A program made the position numbers and the translations under genes. DNA of 64,000 nucleotides. Origin: Nitrospinaceae bacterium (lineage in GTDB: Bacteria; Nitrospinota; Nitrospinia; Nitrospinales; VA-1). Below, one piece after another: positions 8,946 to 17,574 of this stretch. The notes beneath the pieces were generated by a model that was not told the origin of the DNA, did no database searches, and saw only the letters and a list, made by a program, of their open reading frames with translations. Numbering within the stretch: the first letter of the stretch is position 1; each line of letters begins with the position of its first letter. Where the stretch lies: assembly GCA_021604505.1 (NCBI GenBank), contig BQJC01000003.1, positions 310,001 to 374,000 on the forward strand, read 5' to 3'.

Positions 8946-9755
8946 CTAAACCGCCCCTTGCACCGGCATCGCGCGGCGCAGACCGAGCAGGGTTTTCACC
9001 ACTTTCGGAGGGTTGCCGTTTTTCAACATGAACGCCCCGAACGAATGACGCAGGGAATGAGGAGTCACCGGCTTGTCCACCCCGGAAACTTCCAGGGCCG
9101 CCTTGAAAAATTTCGCCACCGCCCGTGTCGTTAGGGCTCCTCCCCGTTCACTGGGAAAAAGCAGACCCTCCGGGTCTTTGTTGCCGACCTGCCTGGCCAA
9201 CGCATCGCGGATACTGCCGGAGAAAATCGTCGTCCGTCCCTCACCCTCATTCTCTTGTTCGGGAACAAATAATTTGAGGTTTGCCAGATCCAGATGTTTG
9301 ACCTTCACGGCAACCACTTCCGACACGCGCAACCCGGCCGTATAGGCAAGCTCAATCATCAGCCGGTGTTTGGGGTTTTCTGCCGAAATGGCGATTTTTT
9401 TCACTTCGTCCAAGGTCAAGAGGACGGGCTGAACCTTTTTCTTGGCCGGTCTTCGAAACCCATCCAGGTTTAAAGGCTGGTTCAGCGTGGATTTTGAGAA
9501 AAAGTCCAGGGCGTTCACCGCCTGATCGATCGTGGAGCGGGATAGATTGCCTTCAACCAGTTGATCGAGATAGCCGCGTATTTCCTCCGCGGTCACCGTA
9601 TAGGGTTCCTGCGGATTGATATGGCGAAAAAAAATTTTCAACTGGCCCAAATAGGCTTTTATGGTTTGAGCGCTGTAATTTCCCGATTCCAGTTTGGAAC
9701 GGACGCTGATCAATACGTTGGTGGTCGACAGGGGATGAGAAACCATTTTGTTCAT
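8946..9755 (-). CDS. Tyrosine recombinase, active site incomplete (likely degenerate)
   Basis: A 269-residue XerC/D- or phage-integrase-like protein. The N-terminal SAM-like core-binding domain (about residues 10-95) is intact. The catalytic domain retains Arg143 ('AGLRVSE') and His233-x2-Arg236 ('HSLRHSF'), but the beta-hairpin Lys is not visible (the segment reads 'PEQENEGEGRTTIF'), 'LLGH' is replaced by LLGL at 256-259, and there is no Tyr after residue 138, so the nucleophile is missing. The last 11 residues are unlike the family. Reading the next bases in the other two frames did not recover a normal C-terminus, so it looks like a 3' truncation rather than a simple frameshift. It stands alone, with no attachment site recognised. 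Confidence 0.75.
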   Translation of the reverse strand: MNKMVSHPLSTTNVLISVRSKLESGNYSAQTIKAYLGQLKIFFRHINPQEPYTVTAEEIRGYLDQLVEGNLSRSTIDQAVNALDFFSKSTLNQPLNLDGFRRPAKKKVQPVLLTLDEVKKIAISAENPKHRLMIELAYTAGLRVSEVVAVKVKHLDLANLKLFVPEQENEGEGRTTIFSGSIRDALARQVGNKDPEGLLFPSERGGALTTRAVAKFFKAALEVSGVDKPVTPHSLRHSFGAFMLKNGNPPKVVKTLLGLRRAMPVQGAV

Positions 9756-9989
9756 AAACTATCTCCTGGAAAGGAGGAGGGCGGGAAGGCAAACCCTCTT
9801 CGGTTATGTATGAACGCCTGGGAGGAAACTTCGATCGGTTACAGGCATTTTAAAATCTGAAGAAAAACCCGGGTAAGATAAAAATACCGCTAATTCATCT
9901 TACTTTAAGGTAAATATAGGAAAATTAAGCCCGCCGGTCAAGTAAAATCATGCCGTCAATGGGATGATATCTCCTTGAAAATAAGTTTA

Positions 9990-11072
9990 CTACGTCTTTG
10001 GCTCTGAACTGAACAGGGAAGACTTTTTGTATTGCAAAATTCCCCGGCGGATCAAAACATTGAGCACCGCAACCACCGGAACGCCAAGAATAATTCCCAC
10101 CAGGCCAAACAACTCGGCGCCCAGCAGGACCGCAAATATAACGGCGACGGGATGCAGGCCGATATTCTCTCCCAGCACCCTGGGTGTGATGACCATGCCT
10201 TCCAGCATCTGCACCACGCCAAACACCCCCACCACCCATAAAACCGGAAGCCATTCCTGAACCTGCAAGTAGGTCAAAAGAGCGGCGGGGAAGAAGCCGA
10301 CAATGACCCCCAGATAAGGAACCAGGTTTGCCAACCCGGCTACCAGACCTATGAAAAGGCTCATGGGAGTGCCGATCAAAAAAAGCCCCAGCGAATAAAG
10401 CAAGCCCATCAACAACCCCACCATCAACTGACCGCGGACAAAACTGGCAAGCACCCGGTCGATCTCTCGCACCGTCTCCACCGTTTTCTCCTTATAACGG
10501 GGTGGAATCAGAGCCAGGATTTTTTCGTTGATCTTGTCGAAATCCCGCAAAAGATAAAACATGACCACCGGAATGATCACCAGATTGGCCACCATCAGAA
10601 TGACGCTGAACAGGCTGGACAAAGAATCCCAGAGAAACGAGGTGGTGAAACTCAGAATTTTCAAGGGCAGCTCGCCAAAGCGGGCCATGCCTTCATTCAG
10701 AATTTCCTGAATCTTCTGCTGGTCCAGGCCGGCGATTTTCTCCAAAAACGGACGCAGCCAATCCTGCACCACGTCAATGTATTTCGGTAAATTCCGGGTC
10801 AGATTTTCCGCCTGTATTCTAAGAAGCGGGAAGATTAAAAGACAGGCGCCCAGGATCGACGCGAAGAAAACCAACAACAGGGAACTGACCGACAAAGTGC
10901 GCGACAGTTTCCATGTTTCCAGCCGGTCCACCAGCGGGTCCAGCAAATAGGCCAGGGCGAAGGCCACAAAAAACGGCATGATCACCCGGCGCGAATAATA
11001 GAGAAAAATAGTGAGCGCGACCGCAACCGCCAGCGCCAGAAAGAAAGCCTGAGTATTCGGTTTCCGGTCCAT
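9990..11072 (-). CDS. AI-2E family (PerM/YhhT-like) membrane transporter
   Basis: A 360-residue polytopic inner-membrane protein with about eight hydrophobic segments and the family's long central amphipathic region ('LPKYIDVVQDWLRPFLEKIAGLDQ'). The C-terminal half carries the conserved 'GLVAGLANLVPYLGVIVG' and 'PRVLGENIGLHPVAVIFAVL' segments of this family. Characterised members export autoinducer-2 or act as Na+/H+ antiporters; which applies cannot be told. ATG at 11072 is two bases past the stop of the secreted-protein gene, so the two form an operon. The longer frame to 11156 overlaps that gene and adds no conserved sequence. Confidence 0.82.
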   Translation of the reverse strand: MDRKPNTQAFFLALAVAVALTIFLYYSRRVIMPFFVAFALAYLLDPLVDRLETWKLSRTLSVSSLLLVFFASILGACLLIFPLLRIQAENLTRNLPKYIDVVQDWLRPFLEKIAGLDQQKIQEILNEGMARFGELPLKILSFTTSFLWDSLSSLFSVILMVANLVIIPVVMFYLLRDFDKINEKILALIPPRYKEKTVETVREIDRVLASFVRGQLMVGLLMGLLYSLGLFLIGTPMSLFIGLVAGLANLVPYLGVIVGFFPAALLTYLQVQEWLPVLWVVGVFGVVQMLEGMVITPRVLGENIGLHPVAVIFAVLLGAELFGLVGIILGVPVVAVLNVLIRRGILQYKKSSLFSSEPKT

Positions 11073-11074
11073 TG

Positions 11075-12067
11075 TTAAAGGTCTTCCAGAGGTAAAGGTG
11101 CCGCCGGTGCCGGAGAGGACGGCTTGAACTCCTGAGAGGCCAGAGGGGCTTCCCAATAGCGGCTGAGCGAACTCAATAAAAAAACCGACAGCTTGCGGCT
11201 CACTTCGCCAAACGCCTCCAGTTCACCGGCCAGTTCGTCTTGATTCCGGGCGGTGGCAAAATCGCTCTTCGCGGCGACAACTTCCGATTTTAAAGCCGAT
11301 ATCACCCGAACGCTGATATTGGTCTGAATCGTCGATTCCCCGGACCCACTTTCACGGGCCAGTTTTCTGGATACGGCATTGCCCAGGATAACGATGTCGA
11401 CCCCGGACTTTAAGCCGATTTGCACGGCATCGTTGACATTCCCCTTAACGGCATTCCACACGGTTTCTTCAGGCACGTTATTCAGGATCGAGTCTCGGGG
11501 AACCACTCTCACTCCGGCTTCGGTAAAGTTTTGCACCAGAGCGGCCCCGGAAATGGGCGTCGTTTCCCAAAAATCCTCCTCCCCCTCGGAGGTGATGCTG
11601 TTTTCAGAAATCAGGATGACGACATTTTTCAAGTTTTCCGGTTTGGTGACCACTCCAATGTGGCTTAGGGATTTTCCCAGGGCATCCGGAAACAAAGTCA
11701 CCTCCAGAATCACTTCGCTGGTTTTTTCCAGGGGATCATCCACAGCTTCGATAAACCGGTAACTTTGCACATAGCGATCGGCGTGCGTCAGAATTTTGGA
11801 AAATTCTTTTTGGCTGGCTTCAAAACTCTCTTCTCCCATGAAACCGCGCAGAGCTTTCTCGAGGGCGGACTGAAACCCCAGAGCCACCGCCTGCTTTCGG
11901 GCGTTGACAAAATTGTTGCCCTTCACGGGAGCGATGGCGGTCACCTGATGGGTCAGTTGAACCTGCCCCTGAGCATGAACCGCGATTTGCAAAACAAACA
12001 GCCAGCCCGGCACCCAAAGAAGGGTGATGAGCGCCTGAAGGGTTTTATTTGTCTGCAAGGTTTTCAA
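11075..12067 (-). CDS. Secreted protein of unknown function (FlgT-like fold possible)
   Basis: A 330-residue protein with an N-terminal signal peptide (hydrophobic core ALITLLWVPGWLFVLQIAV, cleavage near 'VHAQG'). The mature part has a conserved-looking helix 'NARKQAVALGFQSALEKAL' followed by strands, reminiscent of the N-terminal domain of FlgT-like outer-membrane-associated proteins, and a second alpha/beta domain with 'NVVILISENSI' and 'GVDIVILGNAV'. The C-terminus is Pro/Ala-rich. I do not recognise a specific function. It is translationally close to the downstream AI-2E permease, so the pair may act together at the envelope. Confidence 0.6.
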   Translation of the reverse strand: MKTLQTNKTLQALITLLWVPGWLFVLQIAVHAQGQVQLTHQVTAIAPVKGNNFVNARKQAVALGFQSALEKALRGFMGEESFEASQKEFSKILTHADRYVQSYRFIEAVDDPLEKTSEVILEVTLFPDALGKSLSHIGVVTKPENLKNVVILISENSITSEGEEDFWETTPISGAALVQNFTEAGVRVVPRDSILNNVPEETVWNAVKGNVNDAVQIGLKSGVDIVILGNAVSRKLARESGSGESTIQTNISVRVISALKSEVVAAKSDFATARNQDELAGELEAFGEVSRKLSVFLLSSLSRYWEAPLASQEFKPSSPAPAAPLPLEDL

Positions 12068-12126
12068 TGAAATGTTGTTGGAGTTGAAAATAATGAAACC
12101 GGATAGCCGTTAAAAATTTTGCATGT

Positions 12127-12858
12127 TCAGGCACTCTGGCTGACGACGCTGTACAACCCTTTGATCTCTCTTGGCGAAAGGAAACGAAAACTGCCAAGCG
12201 GCAGCCCCGTCAAGTTGAGCTTGCCGAAATGCGTTCTTTTCAACTTGACGACGGGGTGACCCACCACTTCGCAAATCCGTTTGATGTGGCGGTTTTTCCC
12301 CTCGGTCAGGTTCATGACCAGCACACAGTTTTTACCGCTGACTCTCAGCACCTTGACCTTCACAGGAGCCGTGGGAATATTGTCCAGCCGGATTCCCTTT
12401 CGAATCCGGTTCAGCTTCTTTTCATCGGGAACCCCCCGGACTTTGACCTGATAGGTGCGCTCCAGCTGGTATTTTGGCTCGAGTAATTTTTTGGCGAGAC
12501 CACCGTCGTTGGTGAACAGTAAAATCCCCTGCGTGTTGTAATCCAACCGGCCCACCGGAAAGACCCTGCCAGGCACCTGTTTGACGAAATCCATCACCGT
12601 GCGCCGGCCGCGTGATTCATCCTTCATGGTGGTCAAACAACTGGGGGGTTTGTTGAGAATGAGAAAGGTTTTTTCCTGGGACTTGGGAAGCGGTTTGCCC
12701 TTCACCGCAATCTTATCCACAGCGGGATCGGCAAGCGACCCCAATTGCATCACAACCTGGCCGTTGACCTTGACCTGGCCGTCTTCAATCCATCGTTCCG
12801 CTTCCCGGCGGGAGGCAAGCCCCGCGTCGGCGATGATTTTTTGCAGGCGCTTTTTCAT
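12127..12858 (-). CDS. rluB: rRNA pseudouridine synthase, RsuA/RluB family
   Basis: A 243-residue enzyme that isomerises specific uridines in rRNA (RluB: 23S U2605; RsuA: 16S U516). An S4 RNA-binding domain occupies residues 1-60 ('RLQKIIADAGLASRREAERWI'-like opening), followed by the catalytic domain with the family motif GRLDYNTQG, where Asp106 is the catalytic aspartate. RluB rather than RsuA is favoured by the overall pattern and by the neighbouring scpB, a common pairing in many bacteria. The scpB gene lies about 30 bases upstream on the same strand. Confidence 0.85.
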   Translation of the reverse strand: MKKRLQKIIADAGLASRREAERWIEDGQVKVNGQVVMQLGSLADPAVDKIAVKGKPLPKSQEKTFLILNKPPSCLTTMKDESRGRRTVMDFVKQVPGRVFPVGRLDYNTQGILLFTNDGGLAKKLLEPKYQLERTYQVKVRGVPDEKKLNRIRKGIRLDNIPTAPVKVKVLRVSGKNCVLVMNLTEGKNRHIKRICEVVGHPVVKLKRTHFGKLNLTGLPLGSFRFLSPREIKGLYSVVSQSA

Positions 12859-12888
12859 ATCAAAAACTTTCCTTACGGCACAGCGCCT

Positions 12889-13620
12889 TCAAACCCGTGG
12901 GTCCGGATCTTCCGCTGAGGAGGAAGCCGCAACTTCACCCTCGGACTGAGAGGTTTCCTCTTTAGAAACTAATGGATCGGCCGGCTCATCGCTTTCCGGC
13001 AGGCCGGGACCGGAATGCTCCTCTTCCGGCGCAGCTTCCCCGGCAAGAGCAGGATCAAAAGTCATCTCCGTTTGACCGCTGTCGTCCGCGTCGCCTGAGA
13101 GTTCTTCCCGTATGTCCTCGAGTGTCGGCAGATCGCTCAAATCCTTCAACCCGAAGTATTCGAGAAACTTGCGGGTCGTGCGATACATGATGGGCCGTCC
13201 GGGGACTTTTTTTCTTCCGGCAGGTCCGATGATTTTCTTGTCCAGGAGCGTCCTCACCACACCACTGGAATCGACGCCGCGAATATCTTCCACTTCCTGC
13301 CGGGTGAGCGGCTGTTTGTAAGCGATGATTGACAACGTGTCGAGGCTCGGCTGGGATAATTTGGTGGTTTTGTCGAGTTTCAAAAATTTCCGCACCCAAT
13401 CGGAGTATTCATGGCGGGTGCTCAACTGGTAGCCTTCCGCCACCACTTCGATCTGCAGGTTCCTGGACCGGTACTCCTCCTGCAATTCCTCCAGAACGGA
13501 CCTGAGCGCCGCCTTTTCCGTGCCGTTCATGATGGTTTTTTGCAGATCGTCCGCCGTGACCGGCTGGTCGGAAGCCAGAAGGATATTCTCGACAATGGCT
13601 TTTAGGTCTTCTCGTTCCAA
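12889..13620 (-). CDS. scpB: Segregation and condensation protein B
   Basis: ScpB is the winged-helix kite subunit of the SMC-ScpAB condensin that compacts and segregates the chromosome. The 243-residue protein has two winged-helix domains within about residues 1-165 ('TLSIIAYKQPLTRQEVEDIRGVDSSGVVRTLLDKKII' is diagnostic in content) and an acidic, Ser/Pro-rich tail (about 170-243) that is longer than usual. The start is a TTG with a GGGGAAGAG Shine-Dalgarno just upstream. scpA, its usual neighbour, is not next to it; a dCTP deaminase is instead. Confidence 0.88.
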   Translation of the reverse strand: MEREDLKAIVENILLASDQPVTADDLQKTIMNGTEKAALRSVLEELQEEYRSRNLQIEVVAEGYQLSTRHEYSDWVRKFLKLDKTTKLSQPSLDTLSIIAYKQPLTRQEVEDIRGVDSSGVVRTLLDKKIIGPAGRKKVPGRPIMYRTTRKFLEYFGLKDLSDLPTLEDIREELSGDADDSGQTEMTFDPALAGEAAPEEEHSGPGLPESDEPADPLVSKEETSQSEGEVAASSSAEDPDPRV

Positions 13621-13690
13621 GTGCTCTTCCCCGAAGGTTACTGGTTCATTCTATTACAGAAAGTTCACACCGCAAAAAACAATTCCGGTT

Positions 13691-14866
13691 TCATTTCTTG
13701 AAATACTTGCTGAGCGCCAAACCCTGCGAGTGGTAATTGGACTTAATTTCCTTCCCATATATCTTTTTGGGGGTTGCAATGACCTTGTCGAACTTCAACC
13801 GGCAAAACGTTTGCCCATCCTCCACCATGAAGGGAACGTCATGCGGACGCACCTCCATCACCGCGGGGGTTCCAAGGTTCAGGGAAGGTTCGTCTTCCGC
13901 CCAGCCAAAGCCGGGATCGAAAAAACCGGCGTAGTGAGTCCGCAATTCGCCGCTGTTGGGTTCATAGGCCACCATTTCCGCGAGCAGGTTGGGGGCGATA
14001 CAGATTTTTTCTTTCGACATCATGATGTAAAAACATTCCGGCTCCAGAATCAAACGGTCATTGCGGGTCCGGTAAATGGGCTCCCAGAAATCTTCTGCGC
14101 GGTAATGGTTGATTTTTGACAAATCAATAACACTGGAATTGGTTTTCGCTTTGTAGGCAATGACATTCTCGCCTTTGCCCGACAACTCGACGCTGATATA
14201 AATCCCCTCTTTGATTTTTATCAAATTATAGGGAATGGCAAACCCGTTGCCATCGAACAGGATGGGATTATTTTTGTATTCCGGTTCCAGGCCCTGGTTT
14301 CCCAGCGTCGCCGAGGCGACATACCCGATTCTCAACTGATTGAGCGTCAGCCCGGCTTTCACCTTGACGGGAAACGAGCGGGGAATGATCTCAAGATACA
14401 GTTTCCCTTTGTACTCTTTGCGGATTTCATCGAAACGGTGCCCGTGGTCGATGATGACGCGGGTGAACATGTCGAGCCGCCCGGTGGAGCTTTTCGGGTT
14501 AGCCAGCCCGAACATGGCGGACGGGAAATTCAGTGCCTCCATGAGCGGAATCAAGTAAATCGCGCCTTTTTCGAGGATGCCGCCGTCGCCGGAAATATCG
14601 AACTCATAGAGCTTCACATCCTTCAGCTTCTCTTCAACCGTATCGTTCTCAGGCAGAAAACTGCATTGGATGCGGTACGCCTTGGGTCCAAGCCGCAGAT
14701 CGAGACTCACCGGCTGCAACTGCGATGGAGCGATCGGCACCTCAGAATGTATGTATCCCTGCTGGCAGGCCGCTTCAATCATCTGATAAGGCAGATATCC
14801 CCGTTTGCCCTTCAAATCATCCAGAAGGCCTTTTGAGGCGGGCATATTCGTTGTCAGTGGCTCCAT
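13691..14866 (-). CDS. dcd: 2'-deoxycytidine 5'-triphosphate deaminase, long form
   Basis: Converts dCTP to dUTP for thymidylate synthesis. The protein is about 391 residues, roughly twice the classical ~190-residue Dcd, matching the long two-domain form annotated in alphaproteobacteria and relatives. The first half has the trimeric dUTPase/Dcd strands ('PVSLDLRLGPKAYRI', 'NPKSSTGRLDMFTRVIIDHG'); the Ser-Ser/Arg of 'KSSTGRLD' is the usual nucleotide-binding turn. The second half repeats the fold ('CIAPNLLAEMVAYEP', 'HYAGFFDPGFGW'). ATG at 14866 is preferred; the frame extends to 14953 but the extra residues are not conserved in look. Gene symbol given by family, not by tested function. Confidence 0.8.
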   Translation of the reverse strand: MEPLTTNMPASKGLLDDLKGKRGYLPYQMIEAACQQGYIHSEVPIAPSQLQPVSLDLRLGPKAYRIQCSFLPENDTVEEKLKDVKLYEFDISGDGGILEKGAIYLIPLMEALNFPSAMFGLANPKSSTGRLDMFTRVIIDHGHRFDEIRKEYKGKLYLEIIPRSFPVKVKAGLTLNQLRIGYVASATLGNQGLEPEYKNNPILFDGNGFAIPYNLIKIKEGIYISVELSGKGENVIAYKAKTNSSVIDLSKINHYRAEDFWEPIYRTRNDRLILEPECFYIMMSKEKICIAPNLLAEMVAYEPNSGELRTHYAGFFDPGFGWAEDEPSLNLGTPAVMEVRPHDVPFMVEDGQTFCRLKFDKVIATPKKIYGKEIKSNYHSQGLALSKYFKK

Positions 14867-15036
14867 ATTTCGATCCAGGGAATGAAAAATATATCTGTGG
14901 CGAACAGGTGTGTTTTCGGTCGAGCGGGGCAAGCCCAAGGACTGTAAAATCAATTGACAGGCCGTTTACGGCTATGATTTAATCCTAATATCCAACATTT
15001 TTCAACCGGATAATTGAACGGGGTCCCAGAAAGTTT

Positions 15037-15288
15037 ATGCCTTTGTACGAATATTATTGTGAGGATTGCCAGAAAGAGTTCACGCTTTTACAACCTGCCA
15101 GTGTCAATAAAGAGGATACCACCTGCTCTGAGTGCGGGTCCTCAAAGGTGAACCACAAATTTTCCACCTTCACCTCCAAAATCCAGGGCGTTTCAAAGGC
15201 CAGCAGTAAAAAACCCGTGACCGAGGACGATTACCCCAACAAAGATGTTTTTAAATTGCCCATTCCCCGGCTGAGATCAGAACTATAA
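15037..15288 (+). CDS. FmdB-type zinc-ribbon protein
   Basis: An 83-residue small protein opening with 'MPLYEYYCEDCQKEF', the signature start of the FmdB/CxxC_CxxC_SSSS regulatory-protein family. Two Cys pairs (Cys8/Cys11 and Cys30/Cys33) can bind one zinc ion. The second half is polar and probably disordered. Members are found near many housekeeping genes and their role is not established. It precedes the TPR-cupredoxin gene by about 90 bases on the same strand. Confidence 0.85.
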   Translation: MPLYEYYCEDCQKEFTLLQPASVNKEDTTCSECGSSKVNHKFSTFTSKIQGVSKASSKKPVTEDDYPNKDVFKLPIPRLRSEL

Positions 15289-15375
15289 ATCCAAATCCGG
15301 GAATATTTTACCGTTCAAAGGATCTACCTCTGATACGCCCCAAACAACCGTAATTAAAGGAAATAATCTCTCGAA

Positions 15376-17379
15376 ATGAGCGCAAAAAAACATAAAAGAA
15401 AAAAAATATCCGCCCCAAACGCAGATGAAATGCACCACTCGACCTCCGCGGTGAAACGATTCGGCGTCCCCGTGGTGTGGGTCGCAGTCGTTGGTGTGGG
15501 CCTTTGGGCCTTGATGAACTTTTCAACCCCGTCCAGCAACCTGGTGCCCTATGACCAGATAAAACAAGCCAAAAATGAGGAGTCAAAAAAACCTGCAACC
15601 TCACCGGACCTCGAGACCGTGTCCACCGACCTCGACGAAGATGCATCTAAATTGGTGAAGCAGGCTTCCGACACTCCCGAACCGCAAGCCCGTCTGCCAC
15701 GGGAAACCCTGGAGCATATCGCCAAGGGAATGGAATTGACCGAGCAGGGAAAATACAACCAGGCCAACATCGAATTTGAAAAAGCCGCAAAAATCAGTCC
15801 CGGCTCGCACGAAGTGTATTCCATTTGGGGTGTGGCTTTCAAGATGCAGAAAAAGTACAAGGGCGCCAACAAAAAATTCGCCAAGGCCCACGAACTGGCT
15901 CCCAACGACTCGGAGATCGTTTTCAACTGGGCGATGTCGACCCTGGAACAACGGGATTCCGACGAAGCCATCCGCCTGTTCAAAAAATCCGTGGAAATGG
16001 AACCCAGCAACTACCTGGCCTACAATTACATGGGCAAAGCCTACGGACAGAAAAAATTCTACGACGAGGAAATAGCCAGCTACCGAAAAGCCATCTCCAT
16101 GAACCCCGGATTTGCCCCGGCGCATTTCAATCTCGGCGTGATCCTCAGCATCAAAAAGAAATTTGAAGAAGCCGCCCCACATTTTGAAAAAGCCATAGAA
16201 ATCGACAAGAGTTTTGAAAAGCCCTTTGTCGTGCAAATGCTGACCGCCCTGGGCCGCTACAACGCAGGTAATTCCCAACCCGGTAAAACGCCCGCAAAAA
16301 CAGAAGAGAAGAAACCAAAACCCACTAAAGAAGCGAAAGTGAACGCAGATGCCGGTCTAAAAACGGTCGGCGAAGAGAAATCCGAAGGCTCCGACCACAA
16401 GATGGAAGGGTCCAAAAACGTCAAGGAAACCACAAACCTGAAAGGCAGAGTCCTGGTCAACGGCAAACCGCTTTCGACTCTGGGCGTGGTATTTCTGGAA
16501 ACCAAATCCAAGTTGCGGGTTCCCGAACAAAAATTTCTCGACCTGACCATCCGGCAAACCGGCCTGCAGTTTTTCCCGAAACATAACGTCGTTCCGATCG
16601 GGTCCAAAATCACTTTTTCCAACGAAGACCGCGAGGTCCACAACATTTATTCCAAATCGCAAAACAACCAGTTCAACCTGGGAGCGATGGCGGCAGGCTC
16701 GATCAAGACCATCACGTTGGATCAGCCGGGTCCCGTCATCCTGCGTTGCAATATGCACAAAGGCATGATCGGCACCATTTTCGTCGTGCCCAACGGTTAC
16801 TACACCCATCCCAACGAAAAAGGCGACTACGCCTTCACCGGCGTGAAAAGCCAGGGGTATCTCCTGCAATACTGGCATCCGCAACTGATCCCGGCGGAAG
16901 TTGAAACCCACATGAAACAGGTGGATTTGAAAGGCGTGGATCAAACCGCCGACTTTGATGTGAAATCAGCGTCTCGGCCGGGAGAAATACACGATCTCGT
17001 CGACCCCACGGATTACAACGCCATCGTCGACAATATCGAAAAGGAAATACTTCAGGCCATTCAGGACTGGAAGGCGGGGAAAAAGTCCATCCCCAGGAAA
17101 CGCATGTTGATGGCCATCACCAAACATTACGATGGCGAAGGGCTGAAAGGCGCCCTCGCCAAGAGTTTCAGCCAGAAACGAAGCATGGGCCTGGAAAAGA
17201 AATTGGATGAAATCCGCAAGGCCATCTCCGGGATTGGCGTTTCCAAGGGCGAAGTCACCGAGGAGTCGCTCACCACGAAAGCCAAGCTGGTCATCAGCCA
17301 ACTGCGCACCAACGTGCAGGAACTCGAAGCCCGGCTGAATCCGGATTTTAACAAGAAAGAGAACTCGCAAGAAAATTGA
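15376..17379 (+). CDS. TPR-cupredoxin membrane-anchored protein
   Basis: A 667-residue multidomain protein. A basic N-terminus is followed by one membrane segment (about residues 30-49, 'FGVPVVWVAVVGVGLWALM'), which should place the rest in the periplasm. About five TPR repeats run from 110 to 285, then a Lys/Glu/Pro-rich linker (300-350). Residues 355-475 form a cupredoxin-like domain with apparent type-1 copper ligands His422, Cys458, His461 and Met464 ('LRCNMHKGM'). A carboxypeptidase-regulatory-like strand region and a helical C-terminal domain (about 530-660) follow. The arrangement suggests a scaffold that binds partners by TPRs and carries a copper site for electron transfer or copper handling. 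No named family fits the whole protein. Confidence 0.7.
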   Translation: MSAKKHKRKKISAPNADEMHHSTSAVKRFGVPVVWVAVVGVGLWALMNFSTPSSNLVPYDQIKQAKNEESKKPATSPDLETVSTDLDEDASKLVKQASDTPEPQARLPRETLEHIAKGMELTEQGKYNQANIEFEKAAKISPGSHEVYSIWGVAFKMQKKYKGANKKFAKAHELAPNDSEIVFNWAMSTLEQRDSDEAIRLFKKSVEMEPSNYLAYNYMGKAYGQKKFYDEEIASYRKAISMNPGFAPAHFNLGVILSIKKKFEEAAPHFEKAIEIDKSFEKPFVVQMLTALGRYNAGNSQPGKTPAKTEEKKPKPTKEAKVNADAGLKTVGEEKSEGSDHKMEGSKNVKETTNLKGRVLVNGKPLSTLGVVFLETKSKLRVPEQKFLDLTIRQTGLQFFPKHNVVPIGSKITFSNEDREVHNIYSKSQNNQFNLGAMAAGSIKTITLDQPGPVILRCNMHKGMIGTIFVVPNGYYTHPNEKGDYAFTGVKSQGYLLQYWHPQLIPAEVETHMKQVDLKGVDQTADFDVKSASRPGEIHDLVDPTDYNAIVDNIEKEILQAIQDWKAGKKSIPRKRMLMAITKHYDGEGLKGALAKSFSQKRSMGLEKKLDEIRKAISGIGVSKGEVTEESLTTKAKLVISQLRTNVQELEARLNPDFNKKENSQEN

Positions 17380-17574
17380 TACCCCTCACTCTGCCTGGGT
17401 TCCTCTCCCGCTTTATTATGAGAGCTTTGCAGGTAAGCATGCGCCTCGCGTCCCAAACGGTCACCCTGTCGGCACTCCCCAAAACGGAGAAGAATTTTCT
17501 TCCTCTCCCCTGGGAAAAGGATCGAAAAGAGCTTTTTTTGACTTTGCCGTTTGCTGAATGATAATTTGACCTCT

